The notes beneath the pieces are model-generated. The model had not been told where the DNA came from. It made no database searches and saw only the letters and a list, made by a program, of their open reading frames with translations. From Desulfobaccales bacterium (GTDB lineage: Bacteria > Desulfobacterota > Desulfobaccia > Desulfobaccales > 0-14-0-80-60-11): 64,000 bases of DNA. Shown here one piece after another: positions 1 through 8,559 of this stretch. Positions within the stretch are counted from its first letter, which is position 1. Every line of letters starts with the position of its first letter. Position numbers and translations under genes: made by a program. Location: contig JBAZPO010000009.1 of NCBI GenBank assembly GCA_041648175.1, positions 1-64,000 on the forward strand, written 5' to 3'.

Positions 1-137
1 CCGTTCACTGCCTGAATAGGCAGATGATTCAGGTCTTGACTATCCACCAATTGCCCGTTACCGGAAGCATCAATAATTTGACGAAGGTATTCCTGGTTTG
101 CTGGATCATGAAAAAAAATACTAAAATGAATAGGCAT
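1..137 (-). CDS. Partial gene downstream of cpaB, possibly TadZ/CpaE-like (N-terminus only)
   Basis: An open frame begins at an ATG at 137 on the minus strand and runs off the window edge, giving 45 residues. It lies 45 bases downstream of the cpaB stop on the same strand, with a weak AGGA upstream. The visible start (MPIHFSIFFHDPANQEYL) looks like a short beta strand and helix, as in the pseudo-receiver N-terminus of TadZ/CpaE pilus-localisation ATPases. That assignment rests mainly on gene order in Flp/Tad loci and no diagnostic motif is visible. It could equally be another Tad component. Confidence 0.45.
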   Translation of the reverse strand, partial: MPIHFSIFFHDPANQEYLRQIIDASGNGQLVDSQDLNHLPIQAVN

Positions 138-182
138 CGCTGTTTTCGATCCTAATGACGAGCAGGTCTTTGGGTCGACTCT

Positions 183-989
183 TCAAAACTCTACGGGTGA
201 GCGTTGTAGACCTCGGATCACATCTACCGTTCGACGAGGTAGAGCAACTGGGGGAACCGTTTTGTTTGCCTTTGACGGTAAACCAAGGAGCGTTGCAGTA
301 TCCACCCCCGTGGTTCGCACCAGTTTTTGATCCCCTCGGCCGCGCAGCACCAGGGAGATGTGTTGTTCCTGAGCGGCCAAGGCCAGGCGTTCTCCCTCTT
401 CCGGGCTGACTTCCAGGGTCACTGTGCGCACTATCAGAGGTTTATCGCCTGGGCGAGACTCCATCCTTTGATCTGCGCCCAAGACTTTCAGATTCTGGAA
501 GAGTATCTTGGAGATGGGGTCTTTATCGTATTCACCTTTATCCACAGTTACCATCACGTCCACCCGGTCTCCAATTACGGGGAACCCAGCCACCCCGGAG
601 ACTTCGTCCACTTTTACGGTCATGGCCCGTTGGTCGGGGCTCAGCAGTGCAGAGAGGCCCGGAATCGTTCCTCTAGGAGTAAGTTTGTTTTCCGTAACGA
701 GTTCGCCAGGCGACAAAGATGTGGCGGTAACTCGTCCCAACAACTCTTGTATGTTCCCAAAGGAGCCTTGCGGGGGGTTTTCTTGGTGCCAGACTTCCGT
801 CTTGAGTTGCGCCGCATTCAGGGAACTGGCCGGGTCTACCTGAGTTGTGGCCACCACCACAAGACTGGTTTTTTCTTTAACGACGGGAACGGCAGGCTCT
901 CGCTTCACCAATACAAAAAACACGTAGGTGGCTAGGCTGGCGCAAATAAAAGCCACGAGCAACCATATCCAACCAGGGAGTTGACGCAT
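183..989 (-). CDS. cpaB: Flp pilus assembly protein CpaB/RcpC
   Basis: The 268-residue product has an N-terminal membrane anchor (residues about 7-27), then a SAF-type domain (about 45-110, with the SPGELVTENKL segment) and the RcpC/CpaB domain containing VSGVAGFPVIGDRVDVMVTV. In this family the protein is anchored in the inner membrane, lies in the periplasm, and works with the secretin in Flp (type IVb) pilus secretion. The length is usual for the family. The ATG at 989 has an AAGGAG site about 9 bases upstream. It lies downstream of the flp pilin on the same strand, but 518 bases and two hairpins separate them, so it may have its own promoter. Confidence 0.9.
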   Translation of the reverse strand: MRQLPGWIWLLVAFICASLATYVFFVLVKREPAVPVVKEKTSLVVVATTQVDPASSLNAAQLKTEVWHQENPPQGSFGNIQELLGRVTATSLSPGELVTENKLTPRGTIPGLSALLSPDQRAMTVKVDEVSGVAGFPVIGDRVDVMVTVDKGEYDKDPISKILFQNLKVLGADQRMESRPGDKPLIVRTVTLEVSPEEGERLALAAQEQHISLVLRGRGDQKLVRTTGVDTATLLGLPSKANKTVPPVALPRRTVDVIRGLQRSPVEF

Positions 990-1507
990 TATGCTTTACT
1001 CCTTGTATAGGGTCGCGATTCTTCCATCCACATTTCGATCTCAGAAGTTCCGCCATTTCTGGCAGCAATTTATCTTCTCAAAGACGCTGCATCCCGGCTC
1101 AGCCAGCAAGAGTTCCACTATGCTAAATAGCCACAAATGACATTGAGGACTTGGAGACCCTCTCCTATAACACTGTCCACTACCAACACATTTCTAAAAC
1201 CATGAGAAAGATTAATAAGGCATTTCAATGACAGGGGCATCGCCCTCACCCTGGATGAAAATCATGGGTTTATTGCGTGATTTAAGGTATTTTCTCGTTT
1301 ATCTCCATGGTTCAGCAAAAGAGATGCCACCTGAATGCTACCACCTCTTTAGTGCCCTGGATTGGGTTATACTCTACCCAATATATTATTAAACCAAAAC
1401 CTTCCCGCCGGCCACCTTTTCTTTAAACCCGGGAAGTTTAATTTCCAAGGAAGAGAGGGCCGCAGCCTTGAGGCCGCGGCCCAAATTCCGGAAACGTAAC
1501 AAAAGGC
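990..1507. other. Intergenic region between flp and cpaB
   Basis: No convincing gene was found in these 518 bases. The region contains a hairpin at 1361-1382 (arms ATTGGGT/ACCCAAT followed by an A/T run) and the stronger GC-rich hairpin at 1457-1482 listed separately. It probably holds the end of the flp transcript and a promoter for cpaB on the minus strand, but no promoter could be placed with confidence. Confidence 0.5.
1457..1482 (-). terminator. Stem-loop after the flp pilin gene
   Basis: The arms GGGCCGCAGCC and GGCCGCGGCCC flank a four-base loop, giving a stem of about 11 pairs with one mismatch, 25 bases past the pilin stop. On the minus strand it is followed by a pyrimidine-rich stretch rather than a clean T run. 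It may therefore stabilise or process the abundant pilin mRNA, as well as or instead of terminating it. Confidence 0.55.
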
Positions 1508-1684
1508 TTACGTCCCTAAAGCGGTCGTCGCTTTTGAGAAAGTGCTGGCGACCTTCGTGCCCAGAGCAGTCACAGCCGCCACAATAGCTACCGCGATCAA
1601 GCCCACCAACAGGGCGTACTCGATGGCAGAGGCGCCTTCTTCATCCCGGAGGAAAGTCATGGTTTTCTGGAAATAGGTTTGCAT
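1508..1684 (-). CDS. flp: Flp/Fap-type (type IVb) major pilin
   Basis: The 58-residue prepilin has the family hallmark: a short basic leader ending in glycine, then ASAIEYALLVGLIAVAIVAA. The processing site is expected after Gly17, and Glu/Tyr at +5/+6 of the mature protein are the conserved EY pair. The rest is one hydrophobic helix and a short tail (TFSKATTALGT). The ATG at 1684 is chosen because AAAGGAG lies 8 bases upstream; the open frame extends further upstream only into the riboswitch leader. The protein is the structural subunit of the Flp pilus assembled by the neighbouring Cpa/Tad genes. Expression is likely controlled by the c-di-GMP riboswitch in its leader. Confidence 0.93.
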   Translation of the reverse strand: MQTYFQKTMTFLRDEEGASAIEYALLVGLIAVAIVAAVTALGTKVASTFSKATTALGT

Positions 1685-1825
1685 TTTGGTTCTCCTTTCC
1701 TTTAAGTGATGGGAAAAAAACTCAATTACGTAATTTTTTGCCTGTGTCGTCTTCGGACGGTCCTTTTGCTCCTCACCTCCTGTTTCTGGCCAGTATGGTT
1801 CCATAACTACCATTTGGCCTAACCC

Positions 1826-1925
1826 TTCGCTTCGGCAGTCCCGCTTCCCTGGCCCCAGGCTGTAGGTCGGAGACTTTACGTCCTCACCTTTCGGTGGAGT
1901 TTGCCTTTTTCGGTGGCGTGGAAAT
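1826..1925 (-). promoter_or_regulatory. GEMM-I (c-di-GMP-I) riboswitch upstream of flp
   Basis: Read on the minus strand, the leader contains the GEMM-I core in order: GGCAAACTCC, a GAAA-capped hairpin (CCACC-GAAA-GGTG), then AGGACGTAAAGTCTCCGACC. A second stem follows (GCCTGG...) with the receptor-like segment AAGCGGGACTGCCG. This matches the Vc2-type aptamer, with its two parallel stems, GNRA loop and CGCAAAG-like strand (here CGTAAAG). By my alignment the base equivalent to Vc2 G20 is G, which favours c-di-GMP over the cGAMP-sensing GEMM-Ib class. The pilin start lies about 140 bases downstream. A hairpin at 1788-1819 (GGCCA/TGGCC with an inner ATGGT/ACCAT) may be part of the expression platform. 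Confidence 0.87.
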
Positions 1926-2163
1926 CTCTGATATGTGTATCGGCATCATCATTTGAAACTTTAAGAATCTTTTAGGAAAGCTGTAAAATCCCGGCGCCGG
2001 CTTCATTGCGCGCCACTCTTGGCTGGTCATCCCAAAAGGCGGCGTCAAAAAAGACGGGGATAAGGCTATGTTGGTCAGAACAGATGCTTGGGGCCGGAAG
2101 AATTGACCTTAAGATTTAAGTTATGGCCGGAGTGGTCGAATAACATAGTTAGTGGAGGATTCA

Positions 2164-3489
2164 ATGGACCAGACCAGGCTCGATGTCAACTCCTCATTCT
2201 CACCGGTAGAGAGCAGGAAGGGGGCGAACAGTACCAATTTGCCCCAGTCATTAGAGGAATTGGGCTTGCCGCCGATCTTTTTGGCCCAGCTGGCCTTGAA
2301 GCACTGTTTCTTTTTGGACGTTTTTATCCTGGGAGATCTGGTGGAACGACTGAAGGTGTCCGCCAGTATCATCTCGAAGGTGCTGGATTACCTGAAAAAA
2401 GAAAAATATGTGGAGATGCGGGGCCCCGACCCCTTAAGCCCGGTGGTTAGTGCGCTGAGTCTGGCTCACCGGCATACTCTGACCGAAGGTGGGAAAAAGC
2501 GGGCTGGCCAGTTATTGGAATATGATGCCTACACCGGTCCGGTGCCGGTAACGTTGGAAGAATACTGGCGCCAGGTCAATCAACAAAGCATCAGGCAGGT
2601 GGAGGTCACCCCAGGTCATCTCCAGCGGTCCTTCCAGGGGTTGGTACTGGCTCCCGAGATTATAGACCAATTGGGAGTGGCTGCCGTAAGCGGTAACCCC
2701 TTGTTTCTCTATGGTCCTTCCGGTAACGGTAAAACTGTCATCTCCCTCCAGTTAGGCAAGATTTGGGATGACAATATCTTGGTCCCTTATGCCATCTATG
2801 TAGCTGGCCAGGTGATTCAGGTGTGGGATGAAATGATCCACTCCCCCGTCCAGAAGGAAGTCCCCGGGGCGGATAGGGAAGACCGCAGGTGGGTACGGTG
2901 CCATCGGCCGACGGTGGTTGTGGGGGGCGAACTTACCCTGGACATGCTGGATCTGGCCTATAATCCCGCCCTCAAGTATTATGAGGCTCCCTTGCAATTA
3001 AAGGCCAACAATGGCTTGTTCATTGTAGACGACTTCGGTCGCCAGCGCCTGTCACCCCAGGAATTGCTCAATCGCTGGATTATCCCCCTGGAGAATCGCC
3101 AGGATTTCCTTCACCTGCGCACCGGCCAGAAGATCGCCATTCCCTTTGATCTATTTATTGTCTTTGCCACCAATCTGGAACCTCGGACCCTGGTGGATGA
3201 CGCCTTTCTGCGGCGCTTACGCTCCAAGGTTAAGGTGGAAAATGTAAATCGAGACCAGTTCGTGGAGATTTTTCGTCGCTGCTGCACTCAATACCAGATG
3301 GAGTTTGACCCGAACGTGGTCGAGTACCTGCTGGCCACGTATTATGATGGCGGCCAGCATCCCCTGACGGCCTGCCATCCCCGGGATCTGATGGAGAAGA
3401 TTCTGGATTATTCCCGCTATCACCAGATTCCTCCCCGCCTGACGCCGGAACATCTGGACCGGGCCTGTCAAAGCTATTTTGTTTCTTAA
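2164..3489 (+). CDS. AAA-family ATPase with N-terminal winged-helix-like region, pilus-locus associated
   Basis: The 441-residue product has a small N-terminal helical region resembling a winged helix (about 20-90: LGDLVERLKVSASIISKVLDY). An ATPase core follows with Walker A GPSGNGKT (about residue 185), Walker B LFIVDDFG (about 285), and a sensor region FATNLEPRTLVDDAFLRRL with arginine finger candidates. Such ATPases often sit beside Flp/type IV pilus genes in this group, but their role is not established. The ATG at 2164 is preferred over the upstream in-frame GTG at 2152 because GGAGG at 2154-2158 would overlap the latter. It is divergent from the pilin gene, so both promoters fall in 1926-2163. 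Confidence 0.75.
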   Translation: MDQTRLDVNSSFSPVESRKGANSTNLPQSLEELGLPPIFLAQLALKHCFFLDVFILGDLVERLKVSASIISKVLDYLKKEKYVEMRGPDPLSPVVSALSLAHRHTLTEGGKKRAGQLLEYDAYTGPVPVTLEEYWRQVNQQSIRQVEVTPGHLQRSFQGLVLAPEIIDQLGVAAVSGNPLFLYGPSGNGKTVISLQLGKIWDDNILVPYAIYVAGQVIQVWDEMIHSPVQKEVPGADREDRRWVRCHRPTVVVGGELTLDMLDLAYNPALKYYEAPLQLKANNGLFIVDDFGRQRLSPQELLNRWIIPLENRQDFLHLRTGQKIAIPFDLFIVFATNLEPRTLVDDAFLRRLRSKVKVENVNRDQFVEIFRRCCTQYQMEFDPNVVEYLLATYYDGGQHPLTACHPRDLMEKILDYSRYHQIPPRLTPEHLDRACQSYFVS

Positions 3490-3602
3490 GAAGGAGGACT
3501 TTTTGCGAGCGATTAAATGAGATTAAATTTTGGGTTTCGCAAAGTTTGCACTTTCGGCAAGTTAAGATGAGATAAGAGGATTCTTATCTTGGAGAACAAT
3601 AC

Positions 3603-5024
3603 ATGTCATCTTTGTATCCCGTGATTATTGGTGGGGGCCCAGCCGGAATTTCTGCCGCCACCACCCTGGCAGAACGGAAGATTCCATGTTTGCTGTTAGA
3701 AAAAGATAAGCAGATGGGCGGCCTCTGTAAGACGGTGACATACAAAGGTTTCAGGTGTGATATCGGAGGACACCGATTTTTTACCAAGAACCGGGAAATC
3801 CAGACCATATGGGAAAAAACGCTAGGAGATCAATTTCTCGTGCGTCCCAGGGTGTCGCGTATCTATTACCGTGGCAAATTCTTTAACTATCCTCTGAAAG
3901 TCGCGAATGCTTTAGCCGGCCTGGGAGCAGCCGAATCCCTAAAAATTGTTATAAGCTATCTCAAGTCCCAGGTCTTTCCGACCAAACCTGAAATAAGTTT
4001 TGATGATTGGGTCTCCAACCGATTCGGCCGGGTTCTATTCAACATTTTTTTCAAAACCTATACCGAAAAAGTCTGGGGTGTTCCCTGTACGGTATTGAGC
4101 GCCGATTGGGCGGCGCAACGCATCCGCAACCTATCCTTGGGCCGCGCCCTAATCAATGCCGTAGGCCTGAAAAATAGCTCGAAGGTGGCAAGCCTTATTG
4201 ATAATTTTCACTATCCCCGCTTGGGTCCCGGCCAAATGTATGAAGCCATGGCGTCGCGTCTCCACAGCAATGGCGGCGAGGTCCGCAAGGGTTTGGAAGT
4301 AGTGGAAGTCCGCCACGCTCACCATCAGGTAACTGCTCTCCTCACGCGCAATGGGGGAGGAGGGGAGTTATTAAATTGTTCTCATTGTTTTTCCAGCATG
4401 CCTATCACTGACCTGGTTCAACGCATGTCTCCTTCACCCCCTGATGAGGTCTTGAACGCGGCTCGGGCTCTTCGATATCGCTCCATTATCACGGTTAATT
4501 TGCTTTTCAAGAGAAGCGTCGCCTTGCCCGATAATTGGATCTACCTGCATAGCCCGGAGGTGACGGCGGGGCGTTTGCAGTTGTATAAGAATTGGAGTCC
4601 CGCCATGGCGCCGGCCGGCGACCATAGTTCGGTGGGCTTCGAATATTTTTGTTTTGAAGAGGATGAATTGTGGAATTTACCTGATGCCGAACTCATCGGA
4701 AAAGCCCGGCAAGATTTATCCCACTTAGGTTTTTATAATCAGGAAGATTGGCTCGATGGCTTTGTTGTGCGCTATGCCAAGGCTTATCCCATGTATGAAG
4801 ACGCATACGAGAAGCATCTAGCGGTAATCAGAGGTTGGCTGTCTCAATTTTCCAATCTCTATTGCATCGGCAGATATGGTCAATTTCGCTATAACAACAT
4901 GGACCATTCCATGATGACCGGCATTCTGGCGGCCCGGCGCATGCTAGGTGAGGATATTGATCCCTGGTCGGTAAATTCCGAGGGCGAATATCTTGAGGAA
5001 AAAGCCGAGAAAGCCATACCTTAA
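3603..5024 (+). CDS. FAD-dependent amine-oxidase/protoporphyrinogen-oxidase-like protein
   Basis: The 473-residue protein opens with a dinucleotide-binding motif (VIIGGGPAGISAATTLAE), the acidic residue that binds the FAD ribose (LLLEKDKQMGGLCKT), and GFRCDIGGHRFF. That is the NAD(P)-binding Rossmann/flavin amine oxidoreductase pattern shared with UDP-galactopyranose mutases and protoporphyrinogen oxidases. The C-terminus has CIGRYGQFRYNNMDHSMMTG, a typical FAD-contact segment. In related genomes such proteins occur in polysaccharide loci, and here the convergent neighbour is a GT87 membrane glycosyltransferase. The substrate cannot be read from sequence. Haem synthesis is less likely because there are no hem genes nearby. 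Confidence 0.7.
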   Translation: MSSLYPVIIGGGPAGISAATTLAERKIPCLLLEKDKQMGGLCKTVTYKGFRCDIGGHRFFTKNREIQTIWEKTLGDQFLVRPRVSRIYYRGKFFNYPLKVANALAGLGAAESLKIVISYLKSQVFPTKPEISFDDWVSNRFGRVLFNIFFKTYTEKVWGVPCTVLSADWAAQRIRNLSLGRALINAVGLKNSSKVASLIDNFHYPRLGPGQMYEAMASRLHSNGGEVRKGLEVVEVRHAHHQVTALLTRNGGGGELLNCSHCFSSMPITDLVQRMSPSPPDEVLNAARALRYRSIITVNLLFKRSVALPDNWIYLHSPEVTAGRLQLYKNWSPAMAPAGDHSSVGFEYFCFEEDELWNLPDAELIGKARQDLSHLGFYNQEDWLDGFVVRYAKAYPMYEDAYEKHLAVIRGWLSQFSNLYCIGRYGQFRYNNMDHSMMTGILAARRMLGEDIDPWSVNSEGEYLEEKAEKAIP

Positions 5025-5037
5025 AGAAGCTTTCTGT

Positions 5038-6261
5038 TTAAGCCTGGCTTGCTTCCGGGGAGATTTTTCTCGGAGTCAAGGTCCGCATTTTAGCTTTGAT
5101 CAGGGCGAAAAGAAAGAGCGCCATTAAAACCGGAGGGCCAATCTGTAATTTCCCGTTCAATATATTAACGCTATCCCACATCAAAGACACGGTGAAAGGC
5201 ATCAGCCAGCCGCACAATAAAAGAATGAGTTCCCCCGGCAGCCTTCCTCTCACCCGGCCATCTTCCCAGAGCCAGCCAAGGGGGAGCGCCATTAAGGCGA
5301 GTTCGTGAATAAAGGCATACGGAGTGAACATAAGGAGGCTCAGGGTCAAAACCGACCCCCGTAGGGCCAGGTTGGTCTTGCTCATCCACACCCAGGCTAC
5401 CCCGCCGATTACCACCAGCATCACCATGCCCTGAACCAGATAAGCGGCCTTAGCATCGAACCCTGCAGACAGAGTCGCGGCAAAAAAGGTCGGCATGATG
5501 CTCCAGGGCGCCCAACCTATTTCCAGCAGCTTCATCGGTAAAGACATTACCGTGAAATATGTATGCCATACTTCATGGCCGAATACTATGTAGCTAGCGA
5601 ACATTAGCATTAAAGACGTCGCAAGCGCGGCTATTAATGTCTTCCAAAAACGACCCACCAGTAAGGCAAAGAGAACAAGCATGATAAATTGTGGTTTATA
5701 ACACAGGAAACCGATTAAACATCCTGCCAATAATGGTGAACTATTCAAAAGTAATAGTCCGCTACCTAAGAAAAAACCTGACAGAAAGGCGTTTTGTCCA
5801 TATATAAAATTCTCGTATATTCCTGGGAACAACAAAATTAAAGGTAAAAAAATTTTATGTGGACTGATCTTGGATAATACGATCATATATAAGAGTAACG
5901 TAACGCCAATCCATATTGAGAACGATAGAAGGTAAGGCAAAAGACCTAAAGGAAGAGCCATCAGGAGGAAAACAGGGGGATAATAAAATCCGCTCAAATG
6001 GCGATGCGCTGACCCCAAGAGTTGTAGTTCTAACTCATGCAGATCATTAATATTATAGGCGAGGGCCGGTTTTCCCGCCAGGGCAAGCTTGGAAGCCGCC
6101 CAGAAATTGGAAAAATCCGCAGCTAACGGTAGTCCAGTGGAGGTTCTGAGTGTGGAAAAATCCCACAAGGAGGAGACTAAGAGAATATAAAGTGCTAAAA
6201 AGACCCCAGCCAGGACAAGGCCTCCTATCACCGTAGCCCGCTCGCCCTCATGCCAGCTCAA
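5038..6261 (-). CDS. GT87 (DUF2029) family integral membrane glycosyltransferase
   Basis: The 407-residue protein consists of about ten hydrophobic segments, starting at residues 11-32. An acidic loop after the first segment (LPLAADFSNFWAASKLALAG) carries the AD.xNFW.A pattern of the DUF2029/GT87 family, polyprenyl-phosphate-sugar-dependent mannosyltransferase-like enzymes of the GT-C fold. It would add a sugar on the outer face of the membrane. It converges with the FAD oxidoreductase, with only 13 bases between stop codons, so the two are not co-transcribed. The ATG at 6261 is the first in frame. The acceptor is unknown. Confidence 0.75.
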   Translation of the reverse strand: MSWHEGERATVIGGLVLAGVFLALYILLVSSLWDFSTLRTSTGLPLAADFSNFWAASKLALAGKPALAYNINDLHELELQLLGSAHRHLSGFYYPPVFLLMALPLGLLPYLLSFSIWIGVTLLLYMIVLSKISPHKIFLPLILLFPGIYENFIYGQNAFLSGFFLGSGLLLLNSSPLLAGCLIGFLCYKPQFIMLVLFALLVGRFWKTLIAALATSLMLMFASYIVFGHEVWHTYFTVMSLPMKLLEIGWAPWSIMPTFFAATLSAGFDAKAAYLVQGMVMLVVIGGVAWVWMSKTNLALRGSVLTLSLLMFTPYAFIHELALMALPLGWLWEDGRVRGRLPGELILLLCGWLMPFTVSLMWDSVNILNGKLQIGPPVLMALFLFALIKAKMRTLTPRKISPEASQA

Positions 6262-6582
6262 AATATTTCTCCACTATGCAGTAAAGATGGTTTAAAACCT
6301 CCCATCCCAAGTTCAGTCCCAAACATATATTCCTTAATTTTGGAGCCAATTTTTCTTGCGGAGACCCATGATAGCACAGATTCCCCCCATATGTTTTCTT
6401 CTCGCCTTAAGAATTCTGGCCAACCATTGACTTACGTCATGGTTTTGCCAATCTTCATGGTTAAAATCTAATCAGTTGATGAGGCGAATTTGTTGATCCC
6501 GAATGCTAACAGGGAACCTGATTGCACCGGAAACTATTAGGATCGCAGGCGGGGACGCCTGCGCCACAAAGGAAGCAGACAA
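6262..6582. other. Intergenic region with a GC-rich hairpin
   Basis: Two divergent genes start at either end, so both promoters must lie here. The only clear structure is a perfect hairpin at 6544-6563 (CGCAGGCG/CGCCTGCG around GGGA) just upstream of the ferredoxin gene. It belongs to a loose family of GCAGGCG palindromes also seen at 44785. An AAGGAAG ribosome-binding site precedes the ferredoxin start. Confidence 0.5.
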
Positions 6583-7317
6583 ATGGCAAAAAGACAAATC
6601 ATCCGGATAGATCAAGACAAGTGTGATGGCTGCGGCATGTGCGTGCCATCGTGCGCCGAAGGGGCCATTCAAATCGTGGACGGCAAGGCGCAGTTGCTGG
6701 AGGATCGGTTCTGTGACGGTTTGGGAGCCTGCCTGGGGGAGTGTCCCCAGGGAGCCCTGATCATCGAGACCCGGGATGCCGACGAGTTTGAGGGTCCGGC
6801 GCCTGGGGCCCCGCATCCGGACGCTCCGGCTCCGGCCCCGGAACCGGCGGGAGAGGTCTTCGCCTGTCCGGGCAGCCGTATGCAGCAATTTAAGCGGGAA
6901 GCTCGCGAGAAAGTCCCCGGCGCCGAAACCTCGGCGTTATCTCATTGGCCCATCAAGCTGCGTCTGGTGACGCCCAAGGCCCCCTTCCTCAAAGGGGCCA
7001 GCCTTTTGGTGGCGGCCGACTGCGCTCCCTTTGCCACCGCAGATTTCCATTCCCGCTATCTGGAGGGCAAGGCCATGGTCTGCGGCTGCCCCAAATTCGA
7101 CGATGTCCCGGAGCACGTGGCCAAGCTCACCGCCATCCTGAAAGAAAACGACATCCGGGAGATTTCCATTGTCAATATGGAGGTGCCGTGCTGCTTCGGA
7201 CTGGTTCAAATCGTCCGCCAGGCCCTGGAGGCCTCGGGCAAAAACCTGCCGGTGACCATCTGCACCCTGGGCACCACCGGCCAGGTCCTCCAACAGCAGA
7301 AGATCAAGGGAAAATGA
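6583..7317 (+). CDS. Two-motif Fe-S ferredoxin with Cys-rich C-terminal domain
   Basis: The 244-residue protein starts with a full CxxCxxCxxxC motif (CDGCGMCVPSC, about residues 14-24). A second motif, CDGLGACLGECP, has Leu where the second Cys should be, so the second cluster has only three in-motif Cys ligands. A proline-rich linker (about 75-100) leads to a C-terminal domain with further cysteines (ADCAPF, CGCPKFDD, VPCCFGL) that could bind another cofactor. It is likely a cytoplasmic electron carrier of strict anaerobes. It lies 7 bases upstream of a zinc-ribbon protein gene, so the two are presumably co-transcribed. The electron partner is not indicated. Confidence 0.8.
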   Translation: MAKRQIIRIDQDKCDGCGMCVPSCAEGAIQIVDGKAQLLEDRFCDGLGACLGECPQGALIIETRDADEFEGPAPGAPHPDAPAPAPEPAGEVFACPGSRMQQFKREAREKVPGAETSALSHWPIKLRLVTPKAPFLKGASLLVAADCAPFATADFHSRYLEGKAMVCGCPKFDDVPEHVAKLTAILKENDIREISIVNMEVPCCFGLVQIVRQALEASGKNLPVTICTLGTTGQVLQQQKIKGK

Positions 7318-7324
7318 GGTCGCC

Positions 7325-7942
7325 ATGGAACAGATGAAATGCCCCGGCCAGGATACCCGCTACTGGAAGCCCGATGATATCTTTGTGGCGGAATGCCCCA
7401 AATGTGGGGCGGAAATCGAGTTCTTTAAAGATGACACCCGGCGCCGCTGCGCCTGGTGCGGGCATATGTTCTACAACCCCAAAATCGAGCTGGGCTGCGC
7501 CGAATGGTGTCAATACGCCGAAAAGTGCGTGCCGGACCTGGTGCGGGCCAAAAAAGCGGCTCAGAATTTCAGGGATTTACTCGCCGAGATGGTCAAGTCT
7601 CATCTGGAGGGAAACCAGGCGGCCTGGGACCGGACCGCCCAGGGCGTGCAATTCGCCCAAGATTTGCTCAAAGCCGAAGGGGGCGATCCCAAAGTGGTCC
7701 TGGCCGCGGTATTGCTCCATGAAGTGGAGCCGGCCAAGGCCCAGGAATTTCTGGCCGAGTTGGAAACCGAACCGGAGATCACCGAGTCCATCCTCGAATT
7801 GCTGGCCGGTCGGGGTGCAGAACGTGATCTGAACCGGCAGCTCTATCAGGATATCCTGACCCTGCTTGCCGAAGCAGCCGAAACCCCCCGGCAGTTCAGC
7901 ACTCGCACGGCCCAGCGCTTGGCTGAGGCATTGCCGCATTAA
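7325..7942 (+). CDS. Zinc-ribbon protein with degenerate HD-like helical domain
   Basis: The 205-residue product has an N-terminal zinc ribbon (CPKCGAEIEFF, CAWCGHMF, then C-x4-C-x5-C in the next 25 residues). A helical C-terminal domain follows, with VVLAAVLLHEVEPAKAQEF resembling the HD-phosphohydrolase core helix, where the usual His-Asp pair reads His-Glu. Catalytic HD activity is therefore doubtful. GAGG lies 8 bases before the ATG. Its tight linkage to the ferredoxin gene suggests a shared role, perhaps redox or metal sensing, but the function is unknown. Confidence 0.6.
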   Translation: MEQMKCPGQDTRYWKPDDIFVAECPKCGAEIEFFKDDTRRRCAWCGHMFYNPKIELGCAEWCQYAEKCVPDLVRAKKAAQNFRDLLAEMVKSHLEGNQAAWDRTAQGVQFAQDLLKAEGGDPKVVLAAVLLHEVEPAKAQEFLAELETEPEITESILELLAGRGAERDLNRQLYQDILTLLAEAAETPRQFSTRTAQRLAEALPH

Positions 7943-8117
7943 GCTGCCGTCTGTCCGGCGATGCTGCGGTTTTTATGAGAATCCGAGAATAATCCGATAA
8001 GCTTTCCTAGACAATGCCGCCCAGGTCCACTTAAAAAAACCGGGCATAATTTGTAATATTTGCATTTTCGAGGTATTTAAACGAAAAACCAAAAACGTCA
8101 AACGGAAAACGGTATTA

Positions 8118-8507
8118 ATGATGGTGGGCGCGGGCAGGGGTTTTGAAGGCTTCGATCAATCCATAAAATGGGTCGCGGTGGGCATCGAATCCATTGCCAT
8201 CGGCATTATCGTGGTGGGCGCTATCACCACCACCCTCATCTTTATCTGGCGAATTATCCAAGAGGGCAGCCTCGAGGCTTGTTACCGGAGATTTCGCAGC
8301 GATTTCGGCAAAGCCGTTTTGCTGGGTTTGGAATTTCTCATTGCTTCCGATATCGTCGGCACGGTGGCGATCGGCCCGACTTTTCAAGACCTGGGGATTT
8401 TGGCCCTCTTGGTGGTCATCCGCACCTTTCTGAGTTTTTCTCTGGAACTGGAGATCACCGGTCGCTGGCCCTGGCAAAAAAGCCTCACTGATAACGGCTC
8501 AAAATGA
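8118..8507 (+). CDS. DUF1622 family membrane protein
   Basis: The 129-residue protein has three hydrophobic segments (about 19-43, 68-85, 92-112). The family pattern is GKAVLLGLEFLIASDIVGTV, then LVVIRTFLSFSLELEI and a terminal PW. DUF1622 proteins are small inner-membrane proteins of unknown function. The ATG lies 5 bases after a GAAAACGG-type minisatellite (8079-8112) that recurs before other starts in the window. The upstream 175 bases hold no other gene. Confidence 0.85.
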   Translation: MMVGAGRGFEGFDQSIKWVAVGIESIAIGIIVVGAITTTLIFIWRIIQEGSLEACYRRFRSDFGKAVLLGLEFLIASDIVGTVAIGPTFQDLGILALLVVIRTFLSFSLELEITGRWPWQKSLTDNGSK

Positions 8508-8559
8508 AGTTCAATCATTGTCTGACGCTGCGTTTCCTATGAATCATGCCTTGCCTGGA

